Positions 1-7,750 are shown, numbered from the stretch's first letter. The stretch: DNA of 10,422 nucleotides from Saccoglossus kowalevskii (GCF_000003605.2 NW_003150767.1:118649-129070); one strand, 5' to 3'. The notes: generated by a model not told the origin, from the letters alone. Made by a program: numbers and translations.

Positions 1-300
1 TTTAGAGGGGTCGAAATTTTGGAGTTTTCACGGTACTAATTATTCCATTTCAATGAAACTTAGTACAAAGATGCTCTAGGACAATGTACAAACCTAATTA
101 GTTTGGGGTAAAAATCTGTTCATATTAATTCCCTAATAAGCATAATAATTCATAATTTTTTGGTTCTAATCACATTTCAATTAAACTTGGAGACATAGAT
201 TTTCTGTTACATTGCGCAGACCTCATTAGTTTTACACTCAAATCTGGTCATATTAATTTTCTGATTTGCATAATTAGTTTTCAGCTAAGTAATTTCGAAT
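1..300. repeat. Diverged 127-bp tandem repeat, at least two copies
   Basis: Two clearly related copies begin with CATTTCAAT at 46 and CATTTCAATT at 173, a spacing of 127 bases. They share ordered blocks: AAACTT, a CCTAATTAGTTT / CCTCATTAGTTT block, AATCTGKTCATATTAATT, and GCATAAT near the end. Bases 1-45 resemble the sequence just before the second copy (TTTT, then GGTACTAAT / GGTTCTAAT), so the array probably continues past the left edge. The copies are diverged, so this is an old array or part of a larger interspersed repeat. No coding potential is seen. Confidence 0.7.
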
Positions 301-374
301 TATATTTAATGTGTCTCCAATACTCTCAGCACATGGGAGTTCTTTCTAAGCTTTCTTTGATTATGTACTGATAG

Positions 375-439
375 TTCTTTCATCTCTTTCTTTTCTTTCT
401 TCCTTTCCTTTTGTTTTTTGCTTTTTTTTGCTTTTTTAA
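375..439. repeat. T/C-rich low-complexity tract
   Basis: The plus strand is almost entirely T and C here, with short runs such as CTTTCTTTTCTTTCTTCC followed by T6-T8 runs separated by GC. It could act as a polypyrimidine tract, but no good acceptor follows directly. It is most simply a degenerate microsatellite. Confidence 0.7.
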
Positions 440-585
440 CAAAAGCTTTTTGTCACGATTCACAGATATTCTGTATATATTGCATTGACTTGTCTGACAA
501 CTTCACTGCTGCTTTTATTTTTATCTGCAGAAGCTTTTTCAGTTGTAGACTAATTTCCCAAGATATTCTTATCACTTATTTTTAG

Positions 586-693
586 TTCGCTTCATCTTCC
601 TGTACCTGTTTCCTGGCAACAAACCAGACTGTCCACAGGCATTGCATAATAGATCTGTAAGATGGTTGATGAAGGACTCCTGTATTTTAGCAA
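586..693 (+). CDS. Weak candidate internal exon
   Basis: The acceptor would be TTATTTTTAG at 576-585 and the donor GCAA|GTTAGG at 693/694. The segment is 108 nt (36 codons), enters and leaves in phase 1, and is open in that frame. Readable residues include an aromatic start (RFIFLYLFPGNKPDCPQ) followed by ALHNRSVRWLMKDSC. The phase matches the better island at 1079-1192. Against it: the donor is weak at -1 and +3, a stronger donor-like GTAAGA lies inside the frame at about 655, and the aromatic part may come from T-rich sequence. I recognise no family. Confidence 0.15.
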
Positions 694-936
694 GTTAGGG
701 GCTCTTTCTGTTCATCTGAGAACAAATAAGGTGTCCTACACTTATAGATGTTTTATATATGCCATTCACATTTCATATAATAGTTGGTAAATTTGATGGC
801 CCAAAAGATCTTTCACTTTTTTTAGAAAAATAAAATTGTCAAAAAACAATTTTAAAATTAAATTACTGATGCAGAGTTTGAATGCTAAAGTTATCTTTCA
901 CAAAATACATGTGCATAATCTTTTCATCCATGTATA

Positions 937-963
937 TGTGTGTGTGTGTGTCTGTCTGTCTGT
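937..963. repeat. TG dinucleotide / TCTG microsatellite
   Basis: A run of TG dinucleotides (937-950) passes directly into TCTG/TGTC tetranucleotides (951-963). It is a compound microsatellite with alternating purine-pyrimidine character in its first half. It lies in the possible intron between the candidate exons at 586-693 and 1079-1192. Confidence 0.85.
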
Positions 964-1078
964 TTGACTGATCTCATTCAAAGTTCACATAAAAACAATG
1001 TATGGTGACATATTCTACCAGATATCTTTTTTATTTAACCATCAAATTTGCTCATTTTGTATGTGTGATTGCAATTAG

Positions 1079-1192
1079 ACCAGATTTGTGGAATTGATGC
1101 AGTCTGTGAATGTGTCAAGAACCATTTCTTGGACAAAAAACTGGATGATTTTATTCAAACTTTGTATGAGGATCATGCATATTGGGTAACAG
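1079..1192 (+). CDS. Candidate internal exon of an unidentified protein
   Basis: The acceptor GATTGCAATTAG ends at 1078 and the donor ACAG|GTGCAT follows 1192. The exon is 114 nt (38 codons) and is phase 1 on both sides. Its frame starts mid-codon (xAC CAG ATT TGT). Visible residues are QICGIDAVCECVKNHF, then LDKKLDDFIQTLYEDHAYW and VT. The composition is mixed and amphipathic, with charged and Cys residues, unlike the poly-F/I/Y/L translations of the surrounding AT-rich DNA. It reads like a helix of a repeat-type (HEAT/ARM/TPR-like) protein, but that is inference; no motif or family is recognised. It joins in frame with the island at 3762-3848. The ATG-less open frame runs on to 1257, but beyond 1192 it becomes low-complexity. 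Confidence 0.4.
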
Positions 1193-1937
1193 GTGCATGC
1201 CTTATTTTTTTGCGATTCAAACAATTGGTGGCCAATTGGTGGTTATTTTGTTTTTAGTCATTTCTATGTCAATTCCTTACTAATATGTCATTTTAATGTT
1301 TGCACACAGGTACTATATATACTATATTTTATTTTTTATTAACTGGTGTCCATTTTGTTTTAAAGTTTAAACTTCCCACATACATCATACATCAGGTTGT
1401 ATATTCTGAAAATGCATTTCAGTTACTCATTAACTTTTTGAATTCAAACTTGATCTATACTATGAACATTGTGGACATAGAGACATGTAATTTTTTTTTT
1501 CTGATTGGATTCATAATCCCCTGACTGGTCCTCATATTGTTTTATAGTATGCTGTACAATAGCTGTAATTATGATAGGTTTTTCCTGTGAACATTATATC
1601 AGTGCACACAAATATATATGATACATGTACTAATGTAATACAATTTTCTGTTGGCCATTTTATTTGAATGAGAAGGACTATGTCATTGACAATGAGTTGT
1701 ATCCAAAAACTTAGACAAAGACCTGTTTACAAATTATAGAAAAATGTGTTCATATATTCCAAAATAACACAGACTTTAGAAAAATAAAAAATGTGGCACC
1801 TAAATTTGTTTGGGAAAATTGTTGGCACTCAGCTATGAGAAAAGATTTATTGGTAGAATTGTGTTTTTATTTTATTTCTGAATATCTTGATCAGATTAGA
1901 AACACGTGTTGTCTTCTATGTTTGAAGGCTTAGAACT
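1193..1937. other. Non-coding AT-rich stretch, putative intron
   Basis: This begins at the donor of the candidate exon. An open frame at 1300-1524 encodes mostly F/I/Y/L and has no phase-compatible splice sites, so I treat it as chance. A perfect 10-bp palindrome AACACGTGTT (1901-1910) contains a CACGTG E-box core, just before a diverged leading copy of the 43-bp repeat. Nothing else is supported. Confidence 0.5.
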
Positions 1938-2235
1938 CATTCTGTGTTTTATGTTTAAACACTTCATTAGACTCAGGATATATTTTGTGTTTTATGTTTA
2001 AACACTTCATTAGACTCAGGACATATTTTGTGTTTTATGTTTAAACATTTCATTAGACTCAGGACATATTCTGTGTTTTATGTTTAAACACTTCATTAGA
2101 CTCAGGACATATTTTGTGTTTTATGTTTAAACACTTCATTAGACTCAGGACAAATTTTGTGTTTTATGTTTAAACACTTCATTAGACTCAGGACATATTT
2201 TGTGTTTTATGGCTAAACACCTTCATCAGGAACAT
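1938..2235. repeat. 43-bp minisatellite, about 7 copies
   Basis: Copies start at 1938, 1981, 2024, 2067, 2110, 2153 and 2196, exactly 43 bases apart. Each unit has TATTTTGTGTTTTATG, the palindromic core TGTTTAAACA, then CTTCATTAGACTCAGGACA. Internal copies differ by only one or two bases. The last copy (2196) is degenerate, with ATGGCTAAACACC in place of the core. Weaker traces lie on both sides (about 1905-1937 and 2236-2275), giving a homogenised centre with decayed edges. It sits within the putative intron. Confidence 0.95.
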
Positions 2236-2546
2236 ATTTTGATTTCTTTGAACTCCTTTGTCAGACCAGGGACATTTGAAATAGAAATGTGCAATTACAG
2301 CAATGTTTTTATAGAATTGGGTTTATTCAATTTAATAACCAATTATGGTAATAAAACACTTAAATAAAATCTGAAATAAAATCTATGTTTATTTACTGTC
2401 TCCAGAGGGATATATTAGCTAATTATTAACTCTCTATTGAATTACAGTATTTGTATGGTCATAAATTAAATAATGTTTCAATGACATAACAAGGACAGAT
2501 TTAGAGTTGTTATAAGATTGATTGCTAAATACATGTTGTTTTTACC
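2236..2546. other. AT-rich spacer between two minisatellites
   Basis: The first 40 bases look like a decayed 43-bp unit. The rest (2276-2546) is AT-rich DNA with no open frame of note, no RNA gene and no clear regulatory motif. Confidence 0.5.
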
Positions 2547-2939
2547 AATAAATGTATGAATTTAATACATATGTGTAACTATTGATGGAGTTTAACTCAT
2601 CAGTAAATGTTTGAATTTAATACATATGTGTATCTATTGATGGAGTTTAACTCATCAGTAAATGTATGAATTTAATACATATGTGTATCTATTGATGGAG
2701 TTTAACTCATCAGTAAATGTATGAATTTAATACATATGTGTATCTATTGATGGAGTTTAACTCATCAGTAAATGTATAAATTTAATACATATGTGTATTT
2801 ATTGATGGAGTTTAACTCATCAGTAAATGTATGAATTTAATACATATGTGTATCTATTGATGGAGTTTAACTCATCAGTAAATGTATGAATTTAATACAT
2901 ATGTGTATCTATTGATGGAGTTTAACTCATCAGTAAATG
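2547..2939. repeat. 55-bp minisatellite, 7 copies plus a partial
   Basis: Units start at 2547, 2602, 2657, 2712, 2767, 2822 and 2877, with an 8-base partial at 2932. Each contains AGTAAATGTATGAATTTAAT, ACATATGTGTATCTATTG and GATGGAGTTTAACTCATC. The last block is an imperfect inverted repeat (GATG-G-AGTT / AACT-CATC) that could form a short hairpin, and ACATATGT is a perfect palindrome. Copies are nearly identical; the few differences include ATGTTTG in copy 2 and ATGTATAA in copy 5. The array lies in the putative intron. Confidence 0.95.
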
Positions 2940-3160
2940 CTTTATTGCATGTAATTGATTTGAAATGTTTATATTATGAATCAGTTTTCTCAATAGCAAA
3001 TATCCCATTAAGCAAAACTTGAGTTAAATATTAATAAAAAAAACATTCATTGAGTAATGAGAATACTGGAGAACACTTTATCAATTGATTTTTGGTGATA
3101 AATTCTATTTCTGGTGATTTACCCTAAGTTTGTGTTCTTTTCTCTCAGATTCCTGAAGTA

Positions 3161-3199
3161 TTGATTGATTCATTGATTGATTCATTCATTCACTGATTC

Positions 3200-3238
<39 letters not shown>

Positions 3239-3424
3239 CATTCATTCATTCATTTATCAAATCATTCTTTCATTCTTTCATTAATCCATTAATCCATCCA
3301 TCCATCCATCCATCTATCCATCCATCCATTCATTCATTTCATTTCATTTCATTTCATTTCATTCATTCATCCATTTCATTTCATTTCATTTCATTCATTC
3401 AATTCATTTCATTTCATTTCATTA
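3161..3424. repeat. Compound tetra- and pentanucleotide microsatellite
   Basis: The motif changes step by step along the tract: ATTG/ATTC mixtures from 3161, a pure ATTG run of nearly ten units at 3200-3238, ATTC and TTTC variants, an ATCC run at about 3292-3328, then three ATTTC (TTTCA) pentanucleotide runs between 3335 and 3423. The open frame translating as Ser-Phe-Ile-His repeats at 3229-3453 is a by-product. A strong acceptor-like TTTTCTCTCAG (about 3139-3149) sits just upstream, but what follows is the repeat. Confidence 0.97.
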
Positions 3425-3761
3425 ATATACACATGTATATACAAAGCTACTAGTCTATTGACTGATAGATTGCTTGTTTGTATTCCAACCTAGAGGTGAC
3501 CTGAAATCCTTCATGTAAACTTTCTTTGTATAGATTTTATATCTCTCTTTAATAAATGGTTTGGTGTAAAATGTCAAGGCTGGCCTTACTTCAATGTCAT
3601 CCTTGAAGTAATCCTTCTAAGTGAGGCATGACCTAGATATTTATTGAATTGTTTGGTGTACAGTTTCATTGGTGACCATACCCTGGGTAACTAATATGTC
3701 ACTATGTGTCTCTTCATAAGTGGATATTATATTTGCCATTCAGCCTTGATATCCTGCACAG
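3425..3761. other. Non-coding stretch ahead of the candidate exon
   Basis: No gene is supported. The last 60 bases include the pyrimidine-containing stretch and CCTGCACAG acceptor of the candidate exon starting at 3762. An ATG at 3704 is in frame with that exon, so an alternative first-exon reading starting there cannot be excluded. Confidence 0.4.
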
Positions 3762-3848
3762 ATGTTGCTGCAGTAGCCTGCTGTTTGGCAGAGCAATCTG
3801 CATGCTCTGCTCTACATTTAGTTTCAATGTTAGACAATTATCCCTCAG
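3762..3848 (+). CDS. Candidate internal exon of the same unidentified protein
   Basis: The acceptor ATATCCTGCACAG ends at 3761 and the donor CCTCAG|GTAATT follows 3848; both are good matches to consensus. Length is 87 nt (29 codons), phase 1 on both sides. With the last G of the exon ending at 1192, the first codon becomes GAT (Asp). The frame reads VAAVACCLAEQSACSALHLV followed by SMLDNYPS, an Ala/Cys/Leu-rich amphipathic helix and a turn, typical in style of helical-repeat proteins. The composition is unlike neighbouring translations, which are dominated by AT-rich codons. Family unknown. The in-frame upstream ATG at 3704 gives a longer frame, but its first residues look like intron translation. 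Confidence 0.42.
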
Positions 3849-3981
3849 GTAATTTTTTAGATTACTTTGTACTAGGATTACCATGGTGATGTTTATTGTT
3901 GATATGTGATTACTAGAGATTTGATTATTGGTATTTCCTTTATCACACTGTACGTGTAGATTTCGTCAAGTAAGCTGTCAG

Positions 3982-4044
3982 TCATGGAGTTTTTTTATAA
4001 TAATATTCATTCAGTGTATTATTATGTCTACTACCTCACCCTGG
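3982..4044 (+). CDS. Weak candidate exon, possibly running on to a stop at 4214
   Basis: The acceptor GTAAGCTGTCAG ends at 3981. Joined in phase 1 to the exon ending at 3848, the first codon is GTC, followed by ATG GAG and a frame reading MEFFYNNIHSVYYYVYYL then TLG. A donor CTGG|GTGAAC after 4044 would give a 63-nt phase-1 exon. Without splicing the frame stays open to a TGA at 4212-4214, giving a hydrophobic, Cys-containing tail that would be a terminal exon. The acceptor has a poor pyrimidine tract and the Tyr/Phe-rich composition could be chance in AT-rich DNA. Confidence 0.2.
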
Positions 4045-4880
4045 GTGAACTCATAGCTGTTAGCTGTCATTTGTTATTATCTTTCCAGCTTCACAGATAT
4101 GCATTTGCATTTTTAATTTACTACTTTATGATCTTTGTTGCAAATTCAGATAAAGGAGATAGTTGTAATTGCATTCAATATTTATGCGGCATATATATAT
4201 TGTGTCGATGCTGATTTATCCTGGCAGTCAAATCTCCACAAATTATTATGCGTACTATGTGAAAAATCAAACACACAACCCAGACACGCTTTATTTGACA
4301 TAAATGAACAATTAATATTATATTATATATTATATTAGTAAATTAGTTAAATTCACTATTTAAAGTTGCATCAGACAGGTTTTTCAGTGCTTTGGGAAAT
4401 GTGACATATTTGATGAATATGCATATATTGTGTTAGAGTATTATATAAGTATTATATATTTCAGCCATTTTTGGTATCAGTTTTGGCTTCTCGTTATGTT
4501 TTTATAATTTAATTTGCTATTAAATGTATGCGACAAATGTTTTGACATGTGTTAATAAACACAAAGTATTCAAAAACAAAGGCTGAACCTGCGCAAATAT
4601 TTCTGGAAATTCAAACCTATTCATGTCATCAAGCTAGTAGTCACATAATGGTAAAAAATTCACAATAATTGTACAGTTTCTTTTCTCATAGTGCAACTTT
4701 AATGAATACTTTCACAGTGCATGTTGACATTTATAAGCTTTCAATTTGTCATTTATTCATCTCTATATCAGTGTAGGTAACAGCTGTGATATCAGTCTGG
4801 TTTAAATTCATATACTAAAAAAATATTTTTTTTTATTTTAGCTCGATTTAATTTTTGCTGAATAGGCTATTTAGGTGTTT
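4045..4880. other. AT-rich stretch with no firm gene
   Basis: An open frame at 4135-4338 includes a more protein-like middle part (DLSWQSNLHKLLCVLCEKSN) after an acceptor-like CAAATTCAG at about 4143-4151, but its phase does not fit the upstream chain and it ends in a Leu/Tyr-rich AT translation. It could be a terminal exon with other splicing. The rest (4340-4880) shows nothing beyond AT-rich DNA and short A/T runs. Confidence 0.35.
4554..4559 (+). terminator. Possible polyadenylation signal AATAAA
   Basis: An AATAAA hexamer lies about 340 bases after the possible stop at 4214. It would suit a 3' end for the candidate gene, but the hexamer is frequent by chance in AT-rich DNA and no strong GT-rich downstream element is evident. 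Confidence 0.12.
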
Positions 4881-4956
4881 TGTATAGAATTTATTTTCAC
4901 TGATTTTTGAAGAGTTGAATGTGACACGTAGGAAAAAAGGTATATTCGCTGGATTT

Positions 4957-4989
4957 TATTTTCACTGAATCATCCCTTCAGTGAAAATA
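4957..4989. repeat. Perfect 13-bp inverted repeat with 7-nt loop
   Basis: TATTTTCACTGAA (4957-4969) and TTCAGTGAAAATA (4977-4989) are exact reverse complements separated by TCATCCC. The left arm is part of a dispersed motif that recurs downstream, so the palindrome may be the end or centre of a short interspersed repeat rather than a regulatory hairpin. No T-run follows, and the context is eukaryotic. Confidence 0.85.
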
Positions 4990-5422
4990 GAGGAAATAAA
5001 ATTCTAATCAGAAATTCAGTATTTTTATTGTGAATTGTTATGGACTACCAGTATTTATACTATTTGTGCTGTAAAAATTAAATTAATTAAGTTAGAAGAA
5101 CCACCACCCCCAGATTTACATAAATAAGTGCTTTCAATTTGAAATTATTTTTAATGGTTTTTTAATGAAAAAATGTTTTCATCCCATTTGTAAAATGTGT
5201 ATTGTCTTGAACCTTAAATATGTTATAAACTTATATGTTATTTATATGGTATTTACAACTTATGATTATAAACATGTTTAAAAGTGCCATGTTCTCGATG
5301 CTGTCACAAAAAATAAAAACAGGTGAGGCATAAACATTCTTCAAATTGATTTTTTGGATAAGTGTGCAATACAACATTAAATATGTTTCAAACATATTTT
5401 TAACTTGTTTAATTCAAATATT
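4990..5422. other. AT-rich stretch without a recognised feature
   Basis: There is no open frame of interest, no RNA gene and no tandem repeat. Short A/T runs and a C-rich patch (CCACCACCCCCAG at about 5101-5113) are the only departures from background. Confidence 0.5.
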
Positions 5423-5705
5423 GATATTATCACTTTATTTGTAGCCCAAAATTTATTGTTGCTACTGTAAAATGACTAATTTTCGCTGGGTTCAAATTTC
5501 CCTGATTTACCATTTCAGGCATATTCAGTGGGTTTTAAATTCACACTTTTATCATTTAGGTAATGTGTTCTATGCTAAATTTTACATATTCACTGGGTTT
5601 TAATTTAGCACATTTTCCAGTACTTAAGTGTGGATTATTGTGTGATATTATCACTTTATTTGTAGCCCAAAATATATCTATTGCTATCTAAGTGTGGATA
5701 ATTGT
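5423..5705. repeat. Partly duplicated block with a 30-bp exact repeat
   Basis: GATATTATCACTTTATTTGT plus AGCCCAAAAT occurs identically at 5423-5452 and 5644-5673, 221 bases apart, with similar sequence after it (TTATTGTTGCTA / ATATCTATTGCTA). A second pair, TAAGTGTGGATWATTGT, occurs at 5625-5641 and 5689-5705, so the second 30-mer lies between its two copies. This mosaic suggests nested or stepwise duplication of interspersed-repeat fragments, some carrying the dispersed TTCRCTGGG motif. The minus-strand open frame at 5656-5874 overlaps this block and the adjoining MITE and is not credible as a gene. Confidence 0.75.
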
Positions 5706-5786
5706 ATTGAAAATATTTTAAATTTGTAATTTCTTTTATTGATTGGTTACATATCAATTTCACTGGATCCCAATTAAGAAACATGT

Positions 5787-6021
5787 TTAACCTCTTGAAA
5801 ACCAGATATTTTTCTGCCAAAAATTCTGTGTAAATTTTTATACTTTTTACAAAATTTTGCTCAAATTTCAACATAATTTTGAATCATACAGACAGTATGA
5901 CATTGCTTTTTATGTGTTGATAAAAAAGTTTGTCAATTTTTGTTAAGATTTCATGTCAGGAACTGTACAGAAACATTTTGTGGATGGTGTAAAAAGTTGA
6001 GAATGACATTCAAGGGGTTAA
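5787..6021. mobile_element. MITE-like element with TTAA ends, copy 1
   Basis: The element is 235 bp. It starts TTAACCTCTTGAA (5787-5799) and ends TTCAAGGGGTTAA (6009-6021), terminal inverted repeats of 13 bases with one mismatch. TTAA at both ends fits the target site duplication of piggyBac-type transposons, whose ends commonly start CCY. The inside has no open frame and is T/A-rich with short hairpin-forming runs, so any transposition would depend on a transposase from elsewhere. It shares ordered blocks with the element at 7751-7985: a TTCTG then CAAAAATTCTGTG block near the left end, AATTTTG followed by CAGACA mid-element, AATTTTTGT later, and AGGAACTG near the right. Confidence 0.65.
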
Positions 6022-6465
6022 GACACATCATCCTTTTTAATTACATTCTCTCAAATGTGTTTAAAACATCATTCTGATTATTATTCTGTTTTTGAATAAT
6101 TTTGTTTCTCCATTGAATAAAAGATTTGAAATATATTTTAAATATGTTTGTCAGTTTTGACTATCAGTTATATTGTAAGCAGAATATGTTTTTAGATACT
6201 TCATTTGGTAAGGGTTTATGTGCTCCATAGAATATTTGTTATAAATATTTGCAGTCAAAAGCACCATGTTAACAAAGAGAGTGTTATTAATTGATGGGAC
6301 ATCAAAAAGCTTTTAGTATTTGAACCAGCATGCATAACATTTGTTTTACTGCATGTGATTAATTGAAAACAGTTTCATATTATGTAGATAATTTGCTGTG
6401 ATGTGGGACATTGCTGTCGTGGTGGTCCTCCATGGGTACATCTAATCTGAGCTGTATGTCATCCT
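6022..6465. other. AT-rich stretch without a recognised feature
   Basis: No gene, RNA or tandem repeat is seen. The last 60 bases (from about 6405) become G/C-richer as they approach the 45-bp array, and TGTATGTCATCCT at 6453-6465 looks like a fragment of the repeat unit. Confidence 0.5.
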
Positions 6466-6786
6466 ACAACACATGCATGCATACATCCTGGGGAGTGTCA
6501 CAATCCCAATACAACACATGCATGCACACATCCTGGGGAGTGTCACAATCCCAATACAACACATGCATGCATACATCCTTGGGAGTGTCACAATCCTAAT
6601 ACAACACATGCATGCATACATCCTGGGGAGTGTCACAATCCCAATACAACACATGCATGCATACATCCTGGGGAGTGTCACAATCCCAATACAACACATG
6701 CATGCATACATCCTGGGGAGTGTCACAATCCCAATACAACACATGCATGCATACATCCTGGGGAGTGTCACAATCCCAATACAACA
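6466..6786. repeat. 45-bp minisatellite, 7 copies plus a 6-bp partial
   Basis: Units start at 6466, 6511, 6556, 6601, 6646, 6691 and 6736, each opening ACAACACATGCATGCATACA and continuing TCCTGGGGAGTGTCACAATC then CCAAT. Copies 1, 4, 5, 6 and 7 appear identical; copy 2 has CACACA for CATACA, and copy 3 has CCTTGGGAG and CAATCCTAAT. Because 45 is divisible by three and the unit lacks stops in all three plus frames and two minus frames, long open frames with 15-residue repeats appear on both strands (6411-6878). They are by-products. The AT-poor unit stands out from its surroundings. Confidence 0.97.
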
Positions 6787-7494
6787 GTTTATACAGTTTT
6801 AAACTAACTATGAGAATGTCACAGGTGTGTATAAATACAATGATTTGTCATTTTTATATAAGTTTCATTTACGCTTAACATAACATGCGATATAGTTGAG
6901 CTATTTGGACTCCCTGGGGTTGTCACTTGTACCTACATTTAATGTGTACCTAATGACAGACTAAGTGCACAAGTTTACAACTTGACTCTTAAGTGCAGTC
7001 AGCTTGAAGTTAATTGCCATGTACCGAGGAGACCCCAATGCACATAATATAGGCAGCTACAGTACAAGTTAAAATATCTGCTACAATCAAGTCTCATCGC
7101 CATTGATATTGATCGTAAGGTTTTCACTTTTACATTATAAATCTTATCGACTTTAAGTACCTCATTTTTTTGTATAATCTGATTGAACAGAGATTAAAGA
7201 TGGATCTAGTAGATTGTTAATCTATAGGAGTCACTTATCGGATTAACTGCTCACACTAATTACGCTACACACGGATTTTCATTAATTTTGCAAGTCAGGG
7301 AAAATCCGGAAAATCTTAAATGTGACTTTTGGGACATTAGGTTTACTTGAATTCTCTCGTAAGATTGTATCGCGATAATTTGGAAAAGAAAACAATTTAA
7401 TTAATGGTTTACTGACTATGTCCAATGCCATGTGTGTAATCCTATAATTTAGGTCATATATAATACTGGTTATACTGTATATGTGGGCCTGAAA
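6787..7494. other. Single-copy-looking non-coding stretch
   Basis: The base composition is more balanced than elsewhere, with scattered CG dinucleotides between about 7020 and 7380, but every frame is broken by stops and I see no paired splice sites with a protein-like reading. A TATAAATA octamer at 6830-6837 is the only core-promoter-like string and has no gene behind it. It may be conserved non-coding DNA, but nothing in the sequence alone proves that. Confidence 0.4.
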
Positions 7495-7506
7495 GCCCTC
7501 TAGTGG
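7495..7506 (-). promoter_or_regulatory. Candidate CTCF-type binding motif
   Basis: On the minus strand 7506-7495 reads CCACTAGAGGGC, a full match to the common CTCF core CCASYAGRKGGC, preceded by TGA. CTCF is a zinc-finger architectural protein of bilaterian animals that shapes chromatin loops. A 12-base match with several degenerate positions can occur by chance, though it is less expected in AT-rich DNA. Binding cannot be judged from sequence alone. Confidence 0.3.
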
Positions 7507-7750
7507 TCAGGTTGAGAGATGTTGATTGAAAGAAAATCTATCCCACATCCCACAGTTTATTTGACAGGAAATTGTCAGTCCGGATTAAATTATCCAAAAT
7601 TTATTAAATTATAACACTAACATTTTCTTTTAAAAATATTTCTGTACTTCGATAGAGTAGGATACACTTGTAGGTGAATGCCCATGCTCTGTCCAGGCTA
7701 GAGTTCACTGATACATGTAAAGTTTTTCCTCAGATCAGTAAAAATTTAAG

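Larger units (their letters stand above)
4942..5615. repeat. Dispersed TTCGCTGGGTTTTAATT-like motif, four main copies
   Basis: Related copies on the plus strand: ATATTCGCTGGATTTTATTT at 4942, AATTTTCGCTGGGTTCAAAT at about 5479, ATATTCAGTGGGTTTTAAAT at 5521 and ATATTCACTGGGTTTTAATT at 5586. Each is followed within a few bases by a TTTCAC- or TTCACAC-like block. A partial copy (AATTTATTTTCACTGA) lies at 4888-4903. The motif resembles a short dispersed element common in marine invertebrate genomes; that link is from memory and is not tested here. The copies are unevenly spaced, so this is not a simple tandem array. Confidence 0.55.

Noticed and set aside
663-788. Short ATG frame (MVDEGLLYFSKLG..., ending TGG TAA) and a 40-nt exon-like piece at 691-730 with GTGTCC donor
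   Set aside because: The reading is open but ends in phase 0, which does not join the island at 1079 in its protein-like frame; the tail is AT-rich translation.
1300-1524. 74-residue open frame
   Set aside because: Its composition is the F/I/Y/L/N bias of AT-rich DNA, and splice sites around it do not match the phase of the flanking candidates.
1938-2939. CRISPR array
   Set aside because: The regular repeats are contiguous tandem units with no unique spacers, and the context is eukaryotic.
3139-3160. Strong acceptor-like TTTTCTCTCAG followed by ATTCCTGAAGTA
   Set aside because: The phase-1 reading needed by the candidate gene meets a TGA at once, and the phase-0 reading runs straight into the microsatellite.
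3229-3453. Open frame rich in Ser, Phe, Ile and His
   Set aside because: It is a translation of the compound microsatellite.
5656-5874. Minus-strand open frame
   Set aside because: It spans the duplicated block and half of a MITE-like element, so it cannot be an independent conserved gene.
6830-6837. TATAAATA string as a promoter
   Set aside because: No credible gene lies downstream on that strand, and the string is common in AT-rich DNA.
6411-6878. Long open frames with 15-residue repeats on both strands
   Set aside because: They follow from a 45-bp unit that lacks stops in five frames; the coexistence of equal-length frames on both strands argues against a protein, and there are no splice or start contexts.
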